DNA of 5,709 nt from JBHHZM01 sp046758065 (GTDB lineage Bacteria; Pseudomonadota; Alphaproteobacteria; JAAXGF01), in contig JBHHZM010000170.1 of assembly GCA_046758065.1 (NCBI GenBank), positions 1 through 5,709 on the forward strand, given 5' to 3'. The notes below the pieces were generated by a model that was not told where the DNA came from, did no database searches, and saw only the letters and a list, made by a program, of their open reading frames with translations. Shown piece by piece: positions 1 through 5,709 of this stretch. Made by a program: the position numbers and the translations under genes. Position 1 is the first letter of the stretch; each line of letters begins with the position of its first letter.

Positions 1-1
1 G

Positions 2-103
2 CCCCGCGCCCGGCGGACGGGGATCGTGGTGCCGGTCCGGGAGTCCTGCCGCAAACCGAGCCTTGCGCCGCCCCGCCGCGGCCGAGCGGTCAGCGCCCGG
101 TAA
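2..103 (+). CDS. Possible 3' end of a rightward gene (unrecognised)
   Basis: This plus-strand frame is open from the window edge to a TAA stop and gives about 33 residues rich in Arg, Pro and Ala. Nearly all its codons end in G or C, more than in the other two plus-strand frames over the same stretch, and that is the main reason to list it. A plus-strand intrinsic terminator lies about 220 bases downstream and is oriented correctly for a rightward transcript. Against it, the fragment is very short, the composition is low in complexity, no family is recognisable, and 220 bases is a long 3' untranslated region. It could equally be non-coding. The other plus-strand frames are also open here, so the call is tentative. 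Confidence 0.2.
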   Translation, partial: PRARRTGIVVPVRESCRKPSLAPPRRGRAVSAR

Positions 104-450
104 AGACTTCACCGCCGTTCATGCGCGCGTCGCCGCATCGAGGGAGTCTTCCGCCCGGAAGCGCTGAGCGCGCCCCTCGCATACCGGCCCCGCAACCGGA
201 CCGTCGGAGCCTCCTCCGACCGGCTCGCGGTCCTCGCTGCCTCGTGCGGCCCTCAGATCGCCCACAACCCGGTTTAGAAAGCGTCCAGGCGCAACTCACT
301 CCCTCGACACTCCTCCAGGGATCCCGGGGCGGCCTTAGAGGGTCGCCCCTTTTTTCCTCGGGGTTGTCCGGGCGGGTGGGCTTCTGCGATCGGACCTTGG
401 GAGTCAAACCGCTCTCTGGCGCCTCGGGAACGTGCCAGAAGGCGGCGCGC
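104..450. other. Intergenic region with hairpins, no supported gene
   Basis: This stretch lies downstream of the hydrolase stop codon. Open frames cross it on both strands, but their translations are Arg/Pro-rich and match nothing I know, so they look like high-GC artefacts. Visible structure includes a perfect 7-bp inverted repeat at 203-209/214-220 (GTCGGAG, loop CCTC, CTCCGAC), a 5-bp hairpin at 148-152/157-161, a 6-bp inverted repeat at 415-420/434-439, and the plus-strand terminator at 326-355. I see no T-tract that would end the minus-strand operon transcript here. No tRNA, tmRNA, RNase P or SRP RNA landmarks were recognised. Confidence 0.5.
326..355 (+). terminator. Rho-independent terminator, rightward
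   Basis: A 9-bp stem is formed by GGGGCGGCC (326-334) and GGTCGCCCC (341-349) with one G-U wobble and a 6-base loop (TTAGAG). Six T residues follow directly at 350-355. The T-tract lies only on the plus-strand side, so it would stop transcripts running rightward, toward the 3' end of the minus-strand operon. On the minus strand the hairpin is followed by GGGATCCC rather than T, so it should not efficiently end the operon transcript. The transcript it serves is not obvious. Confidence 0.75.
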
Positions 451-1995
451 TCAGTAGCGGACGACGCCTTCGGGCGTCAGGCGCAGGTGCGTGAGGCAGC
501 TTTCGTTGTGCTGCATTCGCCAGCTCAGCATCTTCTGCGCGTAATCGACGACCAGGTCCCGGTAGGCGGGATCGTCGGCCAGGTTGTGAAATTCGCCGGG
601 GTCCTTTTCGAGATCGAAGAAGAGCGGCGGCAAGGCCGAGAAGTGCACGTATTTGTAGCGTTCGTCGCGGATGGTGCTGAGCGTGCATTGATTCGGCGCG
701 AGACCGAAGACCGGGTGCCCGTCCCGGTCGGTGAAATTGCGGAAATCGAGCTCGCCGTGCGCCTCACTGCGCCAGCCCTCGGGCGTCGCGCCGCGACAGA
801 AAGACAGCAGGCTCCTGCCGTCGCACTCGCGCGGCATCTCGATCCCCAGCCATTCGAGGATCGTCGGCATGATGTCGATGCTTTCCGTGAAGGCGTCGAC
901 GATCCGGCCGCGCGCCCCGTCGGCGTCCGGCGCCGGGTCGCGAATGATCAGCGGCACCCGGAACGTCTGATCGAAATAGGCGTATTTCGCGTAGGCCCAA
1001 TGGTCCCCGAGCTGATCGCCGTGATCGGAGGTGAAGATGACGAGCGTCTCGTCGTAGACGCCGGTCTCCTTGAGGAATTCGAACAGCCTGCCGATCTGCG
1101 CGTCGACTTCCGACATCATGCCGTAGTAGGTGGCGCGAAGCTGGCGCGTCTCCTTCTCTCCCAAGGTCAGATTGTGCTCGGCGCTGTTGTATCCGTACGT
1201 GAACGCCGTGCCCTGCTGGTTGTACAGGTAATGGGCGATCCACGGATGTTGCTCCGCTTCCTTCTCGGGGGTTTCGGCGCGGATCGGCGCCGGTACGTCC
1301 GCGGGATCGTACATGTCGTGGTAGGGCTCCGGCGCCACGAAGGGGGGATGCGGCGAGTAATAGGAGAGGTGTACGAACCACGGTCCGTCGTGCGTCGAGA
1401 TGTACTTGATCGCCTCGCGGGAAAGAAACGCCGTGCTGCTGTGTTCGGCCGCGTACAGGGCGGGAGCGTAGGTGGGACCGCGCTCGCCGGCGTCGGGATA
1501 GTCGGATCGTGTACGGAAGATCGCCAGGGGATCCTTCGGCACATCGTAGCCCTTATCCTTAAGATCGGCGCGCCAAGCGCGGAACCCGCCGTCGAGTTCG
1601 ACCACCAGCGTCATCCCCGGCAGGATGCCCTCGTAGCTCTTCAGCGCCGGGTCTTCGGGGGCGTAGCAACGGGGATCGGCGCTGATGTCCGTATAGCCGA
1701 AGAGTACCGGATCGTAACCGGCCTTCCGCGTTTCGAGCGCGAGGTTGGCGTGGCCGGCGTCGAGCGGCGTGCCGTTCACGAATGATCGGTGGTTGTGCAT
1801 GTAGAGCCCGGTGAAGAGAGACGCCCGGCTCGGCCCGCACGGCGTCGCGGGCGAATAATGACGCGAGAACAGGGTGCCTTCGCCGCAAAGGGCGTCCAGG
1901 ACAGGAGTCCTGAGACAGGGATGCCCCAGGATCGACAGGCATTCGCCCCGCCATTGGTCGGCGGTGATCAAGAGGATGTTCCTTCGTTTTTTCAT
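451..1995 (-). CDS. Phosphonate monoester hydrolase / sulfatase-family enzyme
   Basis: A 514-residue member of the alkaline phosphatase superfamily, probably hydrolysing phosphonate or phosphate esters or sulfate esters; the family is catalytically promiscuous. The nucleophile motif CGPSR (residues 53-57) fits C-x-P-x-R, so Cys53 should be converted to formylglycine by an enzyme encoded elsewhere. Other expected active-site residues are Asp13 (TADQ), Asn74, Tyr101, His216, Asp324-His325 (TSDHGD) and Lys337. From memory, the length and C-terminal region (RYKYVHF, LPPLFFDLEKDPGEF, NLADDPAY) closely match rhizobial and Burkholderia phosphonate monoester hydrolases (PehA type). The chosen ATG has GAGGA five bases upstream, and the protein begins directly with the first strand of the fold (NILLITADQ), so there is no signal peptide and it should be cytoplasmic. 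It follows the transporter genes after a 70-base gap containing a terminator-like hairpin. The true substrate cannot be read from sequence; an arylsulfatase role is the main alternative. Confidence 0.88.
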   Translation of the reverse strand: MKKRRNILLITADQWRGECLSILGHPCLRTPVLDALCGEGTLFSRHYSPATPCGPSRASLFTGLYMHNHRSFVNGTPLDAGHANLALETRKAGYDPVLFGYTDISADPRCYAPEDPALKSYEGILPGMTLVVELDGGFRAWRADLKDKGYDVPKDPLAIFRTRSDYPDAGERGPTYAPALYAAEHSSTAFLSREAIKYISTHDGPWFVHLSYYSPHPPFVAPEPYHDMYDPADVPAPIRAETPEKEAEQHPWIAHYLYNQQGTAFTYGYNSAEHNLTLGEKETRQLRATYYGMMSEVDAQIGRLFEFLKETGVYDETLVIFTSDHGDQLGDHWAYAKYAYFDQTFRVPLIIRDPAPDADGARGRIVDAFTESIDIMPTILEWLGIEMPRECDGRSLLSFCRGATPEGWRSEAHGELDFRNFTDRDGHPVFGLAPNQCTLSTIRDERYKYVHFSALPPLFFDLEKDPGEFHNLADDPAYRDLVVDYAQKMLSWRMQHNESCLTHLRLTPEGVVRY

Positions 1996-2000
1996 GGATT

Positions 2001-2005
2001 TCCTC
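2001..2005 (-). promoter_or_regulatory. Ribosome binding site of the hydrolase
   Basis: Read on the minus strand, GAGGA lies five bases before the ATG at 1995. It fixes the start: the frame stays open for 94 more codons upstream, but that extension runs through the terminator-like hairpin and into the end of the OppF gene in another frame. Confidence 0.7.
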
Positions 2006-2019
2006 GGACCCTGCGTTCG

Positions 2020-2046
2020 AAAAAACAGAGCGCGCCGGCGCGCCCC
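2020..2046 (-). terminator. Intrinsic terminator or attenuator between ATPase and hydrolase genes
   Basis: On the minus strand the RNA would read GGGGCGCG, loop CCGG, CGCGCUCU, one G, then six U residues (2025 down to 2020). The stem is 8 bp including two G-U pairs; its core is the 14-bp palindrome GCGCGCCGGCGCGC (2030-2043). It begins 20 bases after the OppF stop codon and ends 24 bases before the hydrolase start codon. This fits a rho-independent terminator. Because there is little room for a promoter after it, the hydrolase would depend on read-through or on a promoter inside the end of the OppF gene. I infer partial termination. Confidence 0.6.
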
Positions 2047-2065
2047 GGACGACATTGTCGGCTGT

Positions 2066-3085
2066 TCAAGCGGAACCGGCTCGGCCGGTCTCGCCCATGA
2101 GTTCGTCCGCGAAATGGCAGGCGACGAAATGGTCGTCGTCCTTGCCGACCAAGGGCGGCTCCTCGCTGCGGCATTTGTCGCGGGCGAAGGCGCAGCGCGT
2201 ATGGAACTTGCAGCCCGACGGCGGGTTTGTCGGGCTCGGTATCTCGCCCTCGAGCTTGATCGTCTTACGCTCCGCATCGGGATCCAGTGACGGAATCGCC
2301 GACAACAGCGCCTTGGTGTAGGGATGGCGGGTCGAGAGAAACAATTTCTCGGTCTCCGCGACCTCGACGATCTGGCCGAGATACATGACCGCGACCTTGT
2401 CGCAGGTATGGGCCACCACGGACAGGTCGTGGGAAATGAACAGGAAGGTCAGGCCCAGTTCCGCCTGAAAGGATTTCAGCAGATTGAGGATGTCCGCCTG
2501 GATCGACACGTCCAACGCGGCGACGCATTCGTCGGCCACCAGAAAACGGGGATTGCAGACCAGCGCCCGGGCGATGGAGATGCGCTGGCGCTGACCGCCC
2601 GAGAAGGCATGGGGATAGCGCCTCAGATGCTCGAGGTTCAGACGGCATTTGGCGGCGATCGCCCGGACGCGCTCGTCGGTTTCCTCGCGCGAGCTGGTGA
2701 GTTTCATCACCTCCAGCGGCTCGGCGATGATGTCGCGAACGGTCATGCGCGGGCTGAGCGCGGCGTAAGGATCCTGGAAGATGAGCTGGCAGCGCTTGCG
2801 GTATTCCTTGAGGGCGCTCGCCGACAGCGCTCTCAGGTCATAATGGACCCCGTTGTCGTTATATTCAACGTAACCTTCGGTAATCGGCACGGCTTTCAGC
2901 AAGGCGCGGCCAAGAGTGGTCTTGCCCGATCCGGATTCCCCGACGAGACCGAAAATCGTGCCCGCGGGAATTTCCATGGAAACCTTGTTCACGGCGCGCA
3001 CGACGCTTTTATGGCCGAACAGGGCGCCGCCTATCGGGAAATGCACCGACAGGTCGCGGACGGTGATCAAGGGCTTTTCGGTCAC
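2066..3085 (-). CDS. OppF/DppF-type peptide ABC transporter ATPase
   Basis: A 339-residue ATPase subunit that, paired with the OppD-type protein encoded just upstream, powers import through the two permeases on the inner face of the membrane. Visible motifs in order: Walker A GESGSGKT (49-56), Q-loop Gln104, signature FSGGQRQR (161-168), Walker B FLVADE (181-186), D-loop ALD (190-192) and switch His219. The C-terminal oligopeptide-transporter extension (from about 255, HPYTKALL) carries Cys292, Cys298, Cys305 and Cys323, the pattern linked to a [4Fe-4S] cluster in this ATPase family. The residue after the Walker B glutamate is Cys187, where Pro is usual. The start is GTG, overlapping the upstream stop by four bases (GTGA), with GGAGGAG eight bases before it. 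The substrate class is not determined by this subunit; opp/dpp transporters handle peptides but also sugars, nickel and opines. Confidence 0.92.
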   Translation of the reverse strand: MTEKPLITVRDLSVHFPIGGALFGHKSVVRAVNKVSMEIPAGTIFGLVGESGSGKTTLGRALLKAVPITEGYVEYNDNGVHYDLRALSASALKEYRKRCQLIFQDPYAALSPRMTVRDIIAEPLEVMKLTSSREETDERVRAIAAKCRLNLEHLRRYPHAFSGGQRQRISIARALVCNPRFLVADECVAALDVSIQADILNLLKSFQAELGLTFLFISHDLSVVAHTCDKVAVMYLGQIVEVAETEKLFLSTRHPYTKALLSAIPSLDPDAERKTIKLEGEIPSPTNPPSGCKFHTRCAFARDKCRSEEPPLVGKDDDHFVACHFADELMGETGRAGSA

Positions 3086-4095
3086 GCCGTCGTCTCCTCC
3101 GGCGAGGATACGGCGAAACAGGCGACGCTATGGCCTGCGCCGAGGCTCAGGATCTCCGGCAAGCCGGCGTCGCAACGCCCGGCGATGACCTCGGGACAGC
3201 GCGTATGGAAGACGCATCCCGACGGGCGCTCCAGCGGGCTCGGGATGTCGCCTGCCACCGGGGTCAGCGGCGCGTCGAGATCATCGAGCCGCGGCAGGGC
3301 GTTCAAGAGGCCCTTGGTATAGGGATGCGCCGGCGCCTGAATGACCTGGCGAACCGGTCCGGTCTCGACGATCTCGCCGAGATACATCACCGCCACCCGG
3401 TCGGCGGTCTGGGCGATGACGCCCAAATCATGGGTGATGAACAGTATCGCCATGCCGAACTCGGCGACGAGGTCCTTCATCAGGTCGATCACCTGCGCCT
3501 GAATGGTGACGTCGAGCGCGGTGGTCGGTTCGTCGGCGATCAACAGCTTGGGCCGCGTCGACAGGGCCATGGCGATCATCGCCCGCTGGCGCATGCCGCC
3601 GGAAAGCTCGAACGCATACTGTGCGAAACGTTGCTTGGCGTCGGAAATACCGACCCGCCGGAGCATCTCGATGGAAAACTCGCTCGCTTCGCTTTTCGTC
3701 ATGGACGTATGCAGCAGCAACTGCTCGACCATCTGGTCGCCGATGGTGATGGCCGGGGCGAAGCTCGCCATGGGCTCCTGAAAGATCATGGAAATCGCGC
3801 CGCCGCGGATCACTTTCAGATCGCCTGCTTTCTTCAGGGAGAGCACATCGATCTCGCCGCCGTTTTCGTCGTCGCGCAAGACGATCCAGCTTTCGGGCCC
3901 ATAGACCGTGTTGCCGGCGTTGAGTTGCATCAGCGACTTCGCGGTTACCGATTTACCCGAGCCGGATTCGCCGACGAGACCGAGTATTTCGCCATCTCTC
4001 AATTCGAAAGACGCGCCGTCCACCGCCGTGACCAAGCCCTCGTCGGTGCGGAACTGAACCGTCAGATTGCGTACGGAAATAAGCGGACGGCTCAT
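3082..4095 (-). CDS. OppD/DppD-type peptide ABC transporter ATPase
   Basis: A 337-residue ATP-binding subunit, expected to form a heterodimer with the OppF-type protein encoded immediately downstream. Motifs: Walker A GESGSGKS (42-49), Q-loop Gln106, signature LSGGMRQR (164-171), Walker B LLIADEP (184-190), D-loop ALD (193-195) and switch His222. All catalytic positions are canonical. The C-terminal extension (HPYTKGLL at about 257-264, then GDIPSP) holds Cys294, Cys300, Cys308 and Cys326, the likely iron-sulfur ligands of this family. The frame continues 149 codons further upstream, but that part is the shadow of the permease gene; the ATG at 4095 gives the normal family N-terminus (SRPLISVRNLTV). 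The gene begins two bases after the OppC stop (TGATCATG), so it is probably translated by re-initiation, and its own ribosome binding site is weak. Confidence 0.94.
   Translation of the reverse strand: MSRPLISVRNLTVQFRTDEGLVTAVDGASFELRDGEILGLVGESGSGKSVTAKSLMQLNAGNTVYGPESWIVLRDDENGGEIDVLSLKKAGDLKVIRGGAISMIFQEPMASFAPAITIGDQMVEQLLLHTSMTKSEASEFSIEMLRRVGISDAKQRFAQYAFELSGGMRQRAMIAMALSTRPKLLIADEPTTALDVTIQAQVIDLMKDLVAEFGMAILFITHDLGVIAQTADRVAVMYLGEIVETGPVRQVIQAPAHPYTKGLLNALPRLDDLDAPLTPVAGDIPSPLERPSGCVFHTRCPEVIAGRCDAGLPEILSLGAGHSVACFAVSSPEETTA
3094..3100 (-). promoter_or_regulatory. Strong ribosome binding site of the OppF-type gene
   Basis: GGAGGAG on the minus strand lies eight bases upstream of the GTG start at 3085, inside the last codons of the OppD-type gene. 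It supports the GTG start and, with the 4-base overlap, translational coupling. Confidence 0.75.
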
Positions 4096-4097
4096 GA

Positions 4098-5303
4098 TCA
4101 GTGCCCCGAGTAGGGATCGGCGGCGTCGCGCAGACCGTCGCCGACGAAAACAAAAGCGAGCACCAGGGCCATGAAGAAGCCCGCCGGGATGAAGTACCAC
4201 TGGTAGTTCAGCAGCACGTCCACCTTGGTCACATTCTGAAGCAACACGCCGAGGCTGTTCACCGGATCCTTCAGGCCGAGGCCGATGAAGCTGAGTGCGG
4301 TCTCCGACAAGACCATGTAAGGGAACGAGATCACCAGATCGACGATGATATAGCTGGAGAAGCTGGGCAGCAGGTGGCGACGGATGATGTGGCCGGCCGG
4401 GGCGCCGCACAGCTTCGCGGCGAGCACATATTCCTGGGAGCGCTCGGTCAGCAGATGGGTGCGAATGCGGCGCGCCAGGGTCGGCCAGCCGATCAGTCCC
4501 AGAATGACGGAGATGAAGAAAAACCGTGTCTGCGCGCTCCATTCATCGGGCACCATGGCGGCGAGCGCCATGAACAGCGGGATCGCGGGCACGGTGCGCA
4601 CCGCGTCGGTGATCATCTGGAGTATGGAATCGACCCAGCCACCGGCATAGCCCGAGACGCCGCCGATAATCAGGGCGAGCACGAAGCCGATAAACACCCC
4701 GATGGTGCCTACCGCCAGCGACGTCCAGATCGCGAACATGGTCCGCGAGAAGATGTCCTTGCCCGCGGCTTCCGTGCCGAAAAGATGGATCTTGCCCTTA
4801 TCCATGCCGAACAGATGCGTGTCGACCGGCAGGGCCTTCAAGCGAAAGTCGAAATCATCGCCGGGCAGGTCCAGGTCGATGTTTACGACGTAGAACTTCC
4901 AGCCCTTGACGAAAAACTGGACATAGCGGCGCTCGTCCTTGTTGACCTTGGTGACCCAACGGAAATTGGTCGCGGCCGACCGCGTGCGCTCCAAGGTATA
5001 GAGGAAAGGCCGGAACGAAAATCCGTTGTCGTCCCAGAACCTCGGGATCTGCGGCGCGCCGTTCTGATAGTCCGCGTCGCGGCCGGCGATGTTCGGGTCG
5101 TAGGGCGACAGAAACGGCGCGGTAATTCCCATCAAGATCAGGATGATCAGGATCGTCCCCGCCGTCATCGCCGCGCGATTCCTCTTGAACCGCGCCCAGA
5201 TCAGCGCGTACTGGCCGGCGGTAAAATAGGCTTCCTTGGTCTTGCGGTCGGCCTCGTCGCCATCGGCGACCGCTGTTTCGGCGGTGCGCGGCGTATCAAC
5301 CAT
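4098..5303 (-). CDS. OppC/DppC-type ABC transporter permease with long insertion
   Basis: A 401-residue inner-membrane permease, one half of the transmembrane channel with the OppB-type protein. Ordinary OppC proteins are about 300 residues. Here roughly 100 extra residues lie between the first membrane segment (about 45-65) and the core (second segment about 190-215). They include an aromatic stretch (FWDDNGFSFRPFLY, 89-102) and DTHLFGMDKGKIHLFGTEA (161-179), and by topology face the periplasm. Further hydrophobic segments lie near 235-250, 260-277, 312-335 and 370-388. The EAA coupling motif that contacts the ATPases is EYVLAAKLCGAPAGHIIRRHLLP (291-313; conserved Glu291, Ala295, Ala296, Gly300). 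The ATG at 5303 overlaps the OppB stop by one base (TGATG); a GTG one codon earlier is an alternative. The N-terminal 40 residues are polar and cytoplasmic. Similar insertions occur, from memory, in other alphaproteobacterial and actinobacterial transporters of unknown substrate. Confidence 0.92.
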   Translation of the reverse strand: MVDTPRTAETAVADGDEADRKTKEAYFTAGQYALIWARFKRNRAAMTAGTILIILILMGITAPFLSPYDPNIAGRDADYQNGAPQIPRFWDDNGFSFRPFLYTLERTRSAATNFRWVTKVNKDERRYVQFFVKGWKFYVVNIDLDLPGDDFDFRLKALPVDTHLFGMDKGKIHLFGTEAAGKDIFSRTMFAIWTSLAVGTIGVFIGFVLALIIGGVSGYAGGWVDSILQMITDAVRTVPAIPLFMALAAMVPDEWSAQTRFFFISVILGLIGWPTLARRIRTHLLTERSQEYVLAAKLCGAPAGHIIRRHLLPSFSSYIIVDLVISFPYMVLSETALSFIGLGLKDPVNSLGVLLQNVTKVDVLLNYQWYFIPAGFFMALVLAFVFVGDGLRDAADPYSGH

Positions 5304-5707
5304 CACGCATGCCCCATGATGCCGCGGCGAATTCGCGGATCGAGTACGGCCAGCAAGACGTCGGTAAAGAAGTTCAAGCCGATTATCGAGGCGGTCAGCA
5401 TGAAGATGATCGCGCCGGCGAGTTGCTGGTCGTTCGATCGCGCAAGGGATTCGAGCAACAGCGCGCCGGCCTCGGTCAGAGTCAGGATAAGTGCGACGAC
5501 CGGCAGTTCGTTGAACACCCGGTTGAGGTCGAAGCCGAGGGAATTGACGATCGGACCCAGGGCATGACGGGCCGGATAGCGCCACAGAAGCCGGCGACCG
5601 GACAGCCCCCGCGCCCGCGCCGCGGTGACATAGAGCTTGCCGTATTCATCGGATATCAGGGCGCGCACGGTCTGCAGGGCGAAGGCCGTCGCCGACCAGC
5701 CGAGGAT
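5303..5707 (-). CDS. OppB/DppB-type ABC transporter permease (C-terminal part)
   Basis: The last 134 residues of an inner-membrane permease; the start lies beyond the right edge of the window. The EAA coupling motif is visible as EYGKLYVTAARARGLSGRRLL, which docks on the ATPase subunits, followed by two or three hydrophobic segments and the family's characteristic end DPRIR. The segment between them (PVVALILTLTEAGALLLESL) departs from the usual OppB pattern of GG-x-V-x-V-E followed by P-G-L-G; only the Glu-Ala-Gly remnant is recognisable. This fits the less common subtype that also has the long OppC partner. The stop codon overlaps the next gene's ATG by one base, so the two permeases are made as a coupled pair. 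The substrate-binding protein gene usually found near such permeases is not in this window and may lie further to the right. Confidence 0.88.
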   Translation of the reverse strand: MLGWSATAFALQTVRALISDEYGKLYVTAARARGLSGRRLLWRYPARHALGPIVNSLGFDLNRVFNELPVVALILTLTEAGALLLESLARSNDQQLAGAIIFMLTASIIGLNFFTDVLLAVLDPRIRRGIMGHA

Positions 5708-5709
5708 GA

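Noticed and set aside
32..52. Resemblance to the 3' end of a cobalamin riboswitch (GGTCCGGGAGTCCTGCC)
   Set aside because: It needs a one-base insertion to fit the consensus, the rest of the riboswitch would lie outside the window, and no downstream cobalamin gene is visible on the plus strand.
90..407. Minus-strand 105-residue frame downstream of the hydrolase
   Set aside because: Arg/Gly/Pro-rich with no family resemblance and no convincing ribosome binding site; it also crosses the terminator hairpin.
415..439. Inverted repeat TCTGGC/GCCAGA after the hydrolase gene as a possible operon terminator
   Set aside because: The loop is 13 bases and no run of T follows on the minus strand, so it is not a convincing intrinsic terminator.
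463..478. Perfect 6-bp hairpin GACGCC/GGCGTC with a 4-base loop near the hydrolase stop
   Set aside because: It lies within the final codons, and no T-tract follows it on the minus strand. It may stabilise the 3' end but is not a supported terminator.
1..1785. Plus-strand frame open across the left region and the whole antisense of the hydrolase
   Set aside because: The translation is Arg/Val/Ala-rich with no recognisable domain, and it is in a fixed register with a clearly real gene on the other strand. Long antisense open frames are common at high GC.
4101..5567. Long plus-strand frame antisense to the OppC and OppB genes, and similar frames at 2324-3322 and 3130-4113
   Set aside because: All lie opposite strongly recognisable transporter genes and have unnatural Arg/Gly/His-rich composition with no motifs.

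Overview
The window is a high-GC stretch with one dense operon on the minus strand. The organism is probably an alphaproteobacterium. That is inferred from the strong GC bias in third codon positions, the type of dipeptide/oligopeptide ABC transporter, and a hydrolase that closely resembles, from memory, the rhizobial and Burkholderia phosphonate monoester hydrolases. No rRNA, tRNA, IS element or CRISPR array is visible.

In transcription order (right to left): an OppB/DppB-type permease cut by the window edge (5303-5707), an OppC/DppC-type permease with a long extra-membrane insertion (4098-5303), an OppD-type ATPase (3082-4095), an OppF-type ATPase (2066-3085) and a cytoplasmic alkaline-phosphatase-superfamily hydrolase of the phosphonate monoester hydrolase/sulfatase type (451-1995). 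The four transporter genes are joined by 1-base and 4-base overlaps and a 2-base gap, so they are almost certainly co-translated. The periplasmic substrate-binding protein is not in the window; it may lie to the right, upstream of the OppB gene.

A 70-base gap separates the OppF gene from the hydrolase. It holds a hairpin followed by six U residues, which looks like an intrinsic terminator or attenuator, and then a clear Shine-Dalgarno sequence. The hydrolase may therefore be made at a lower or separately controlled level than the transporter.

The left 450 bases contain no gene I can support firmly. They hold a strong plus-strand intrinsic terminator (326-355), which implies a rightward transcript converging on the operon. 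Its source is either a gene to the left, whose last 33 codons may be visible at 2-103, or a small structured RNA.

A simple working model: the ABC transporter imports an anionic ester-bearing solute, and the hydrolase, which has no signal peptide, cleaves its phosphonate, phosphate or sulfate ester in the cytoplasm. The transporter and hydrolase families are both known. The pairing and its regulation are the most interesting part of the window.
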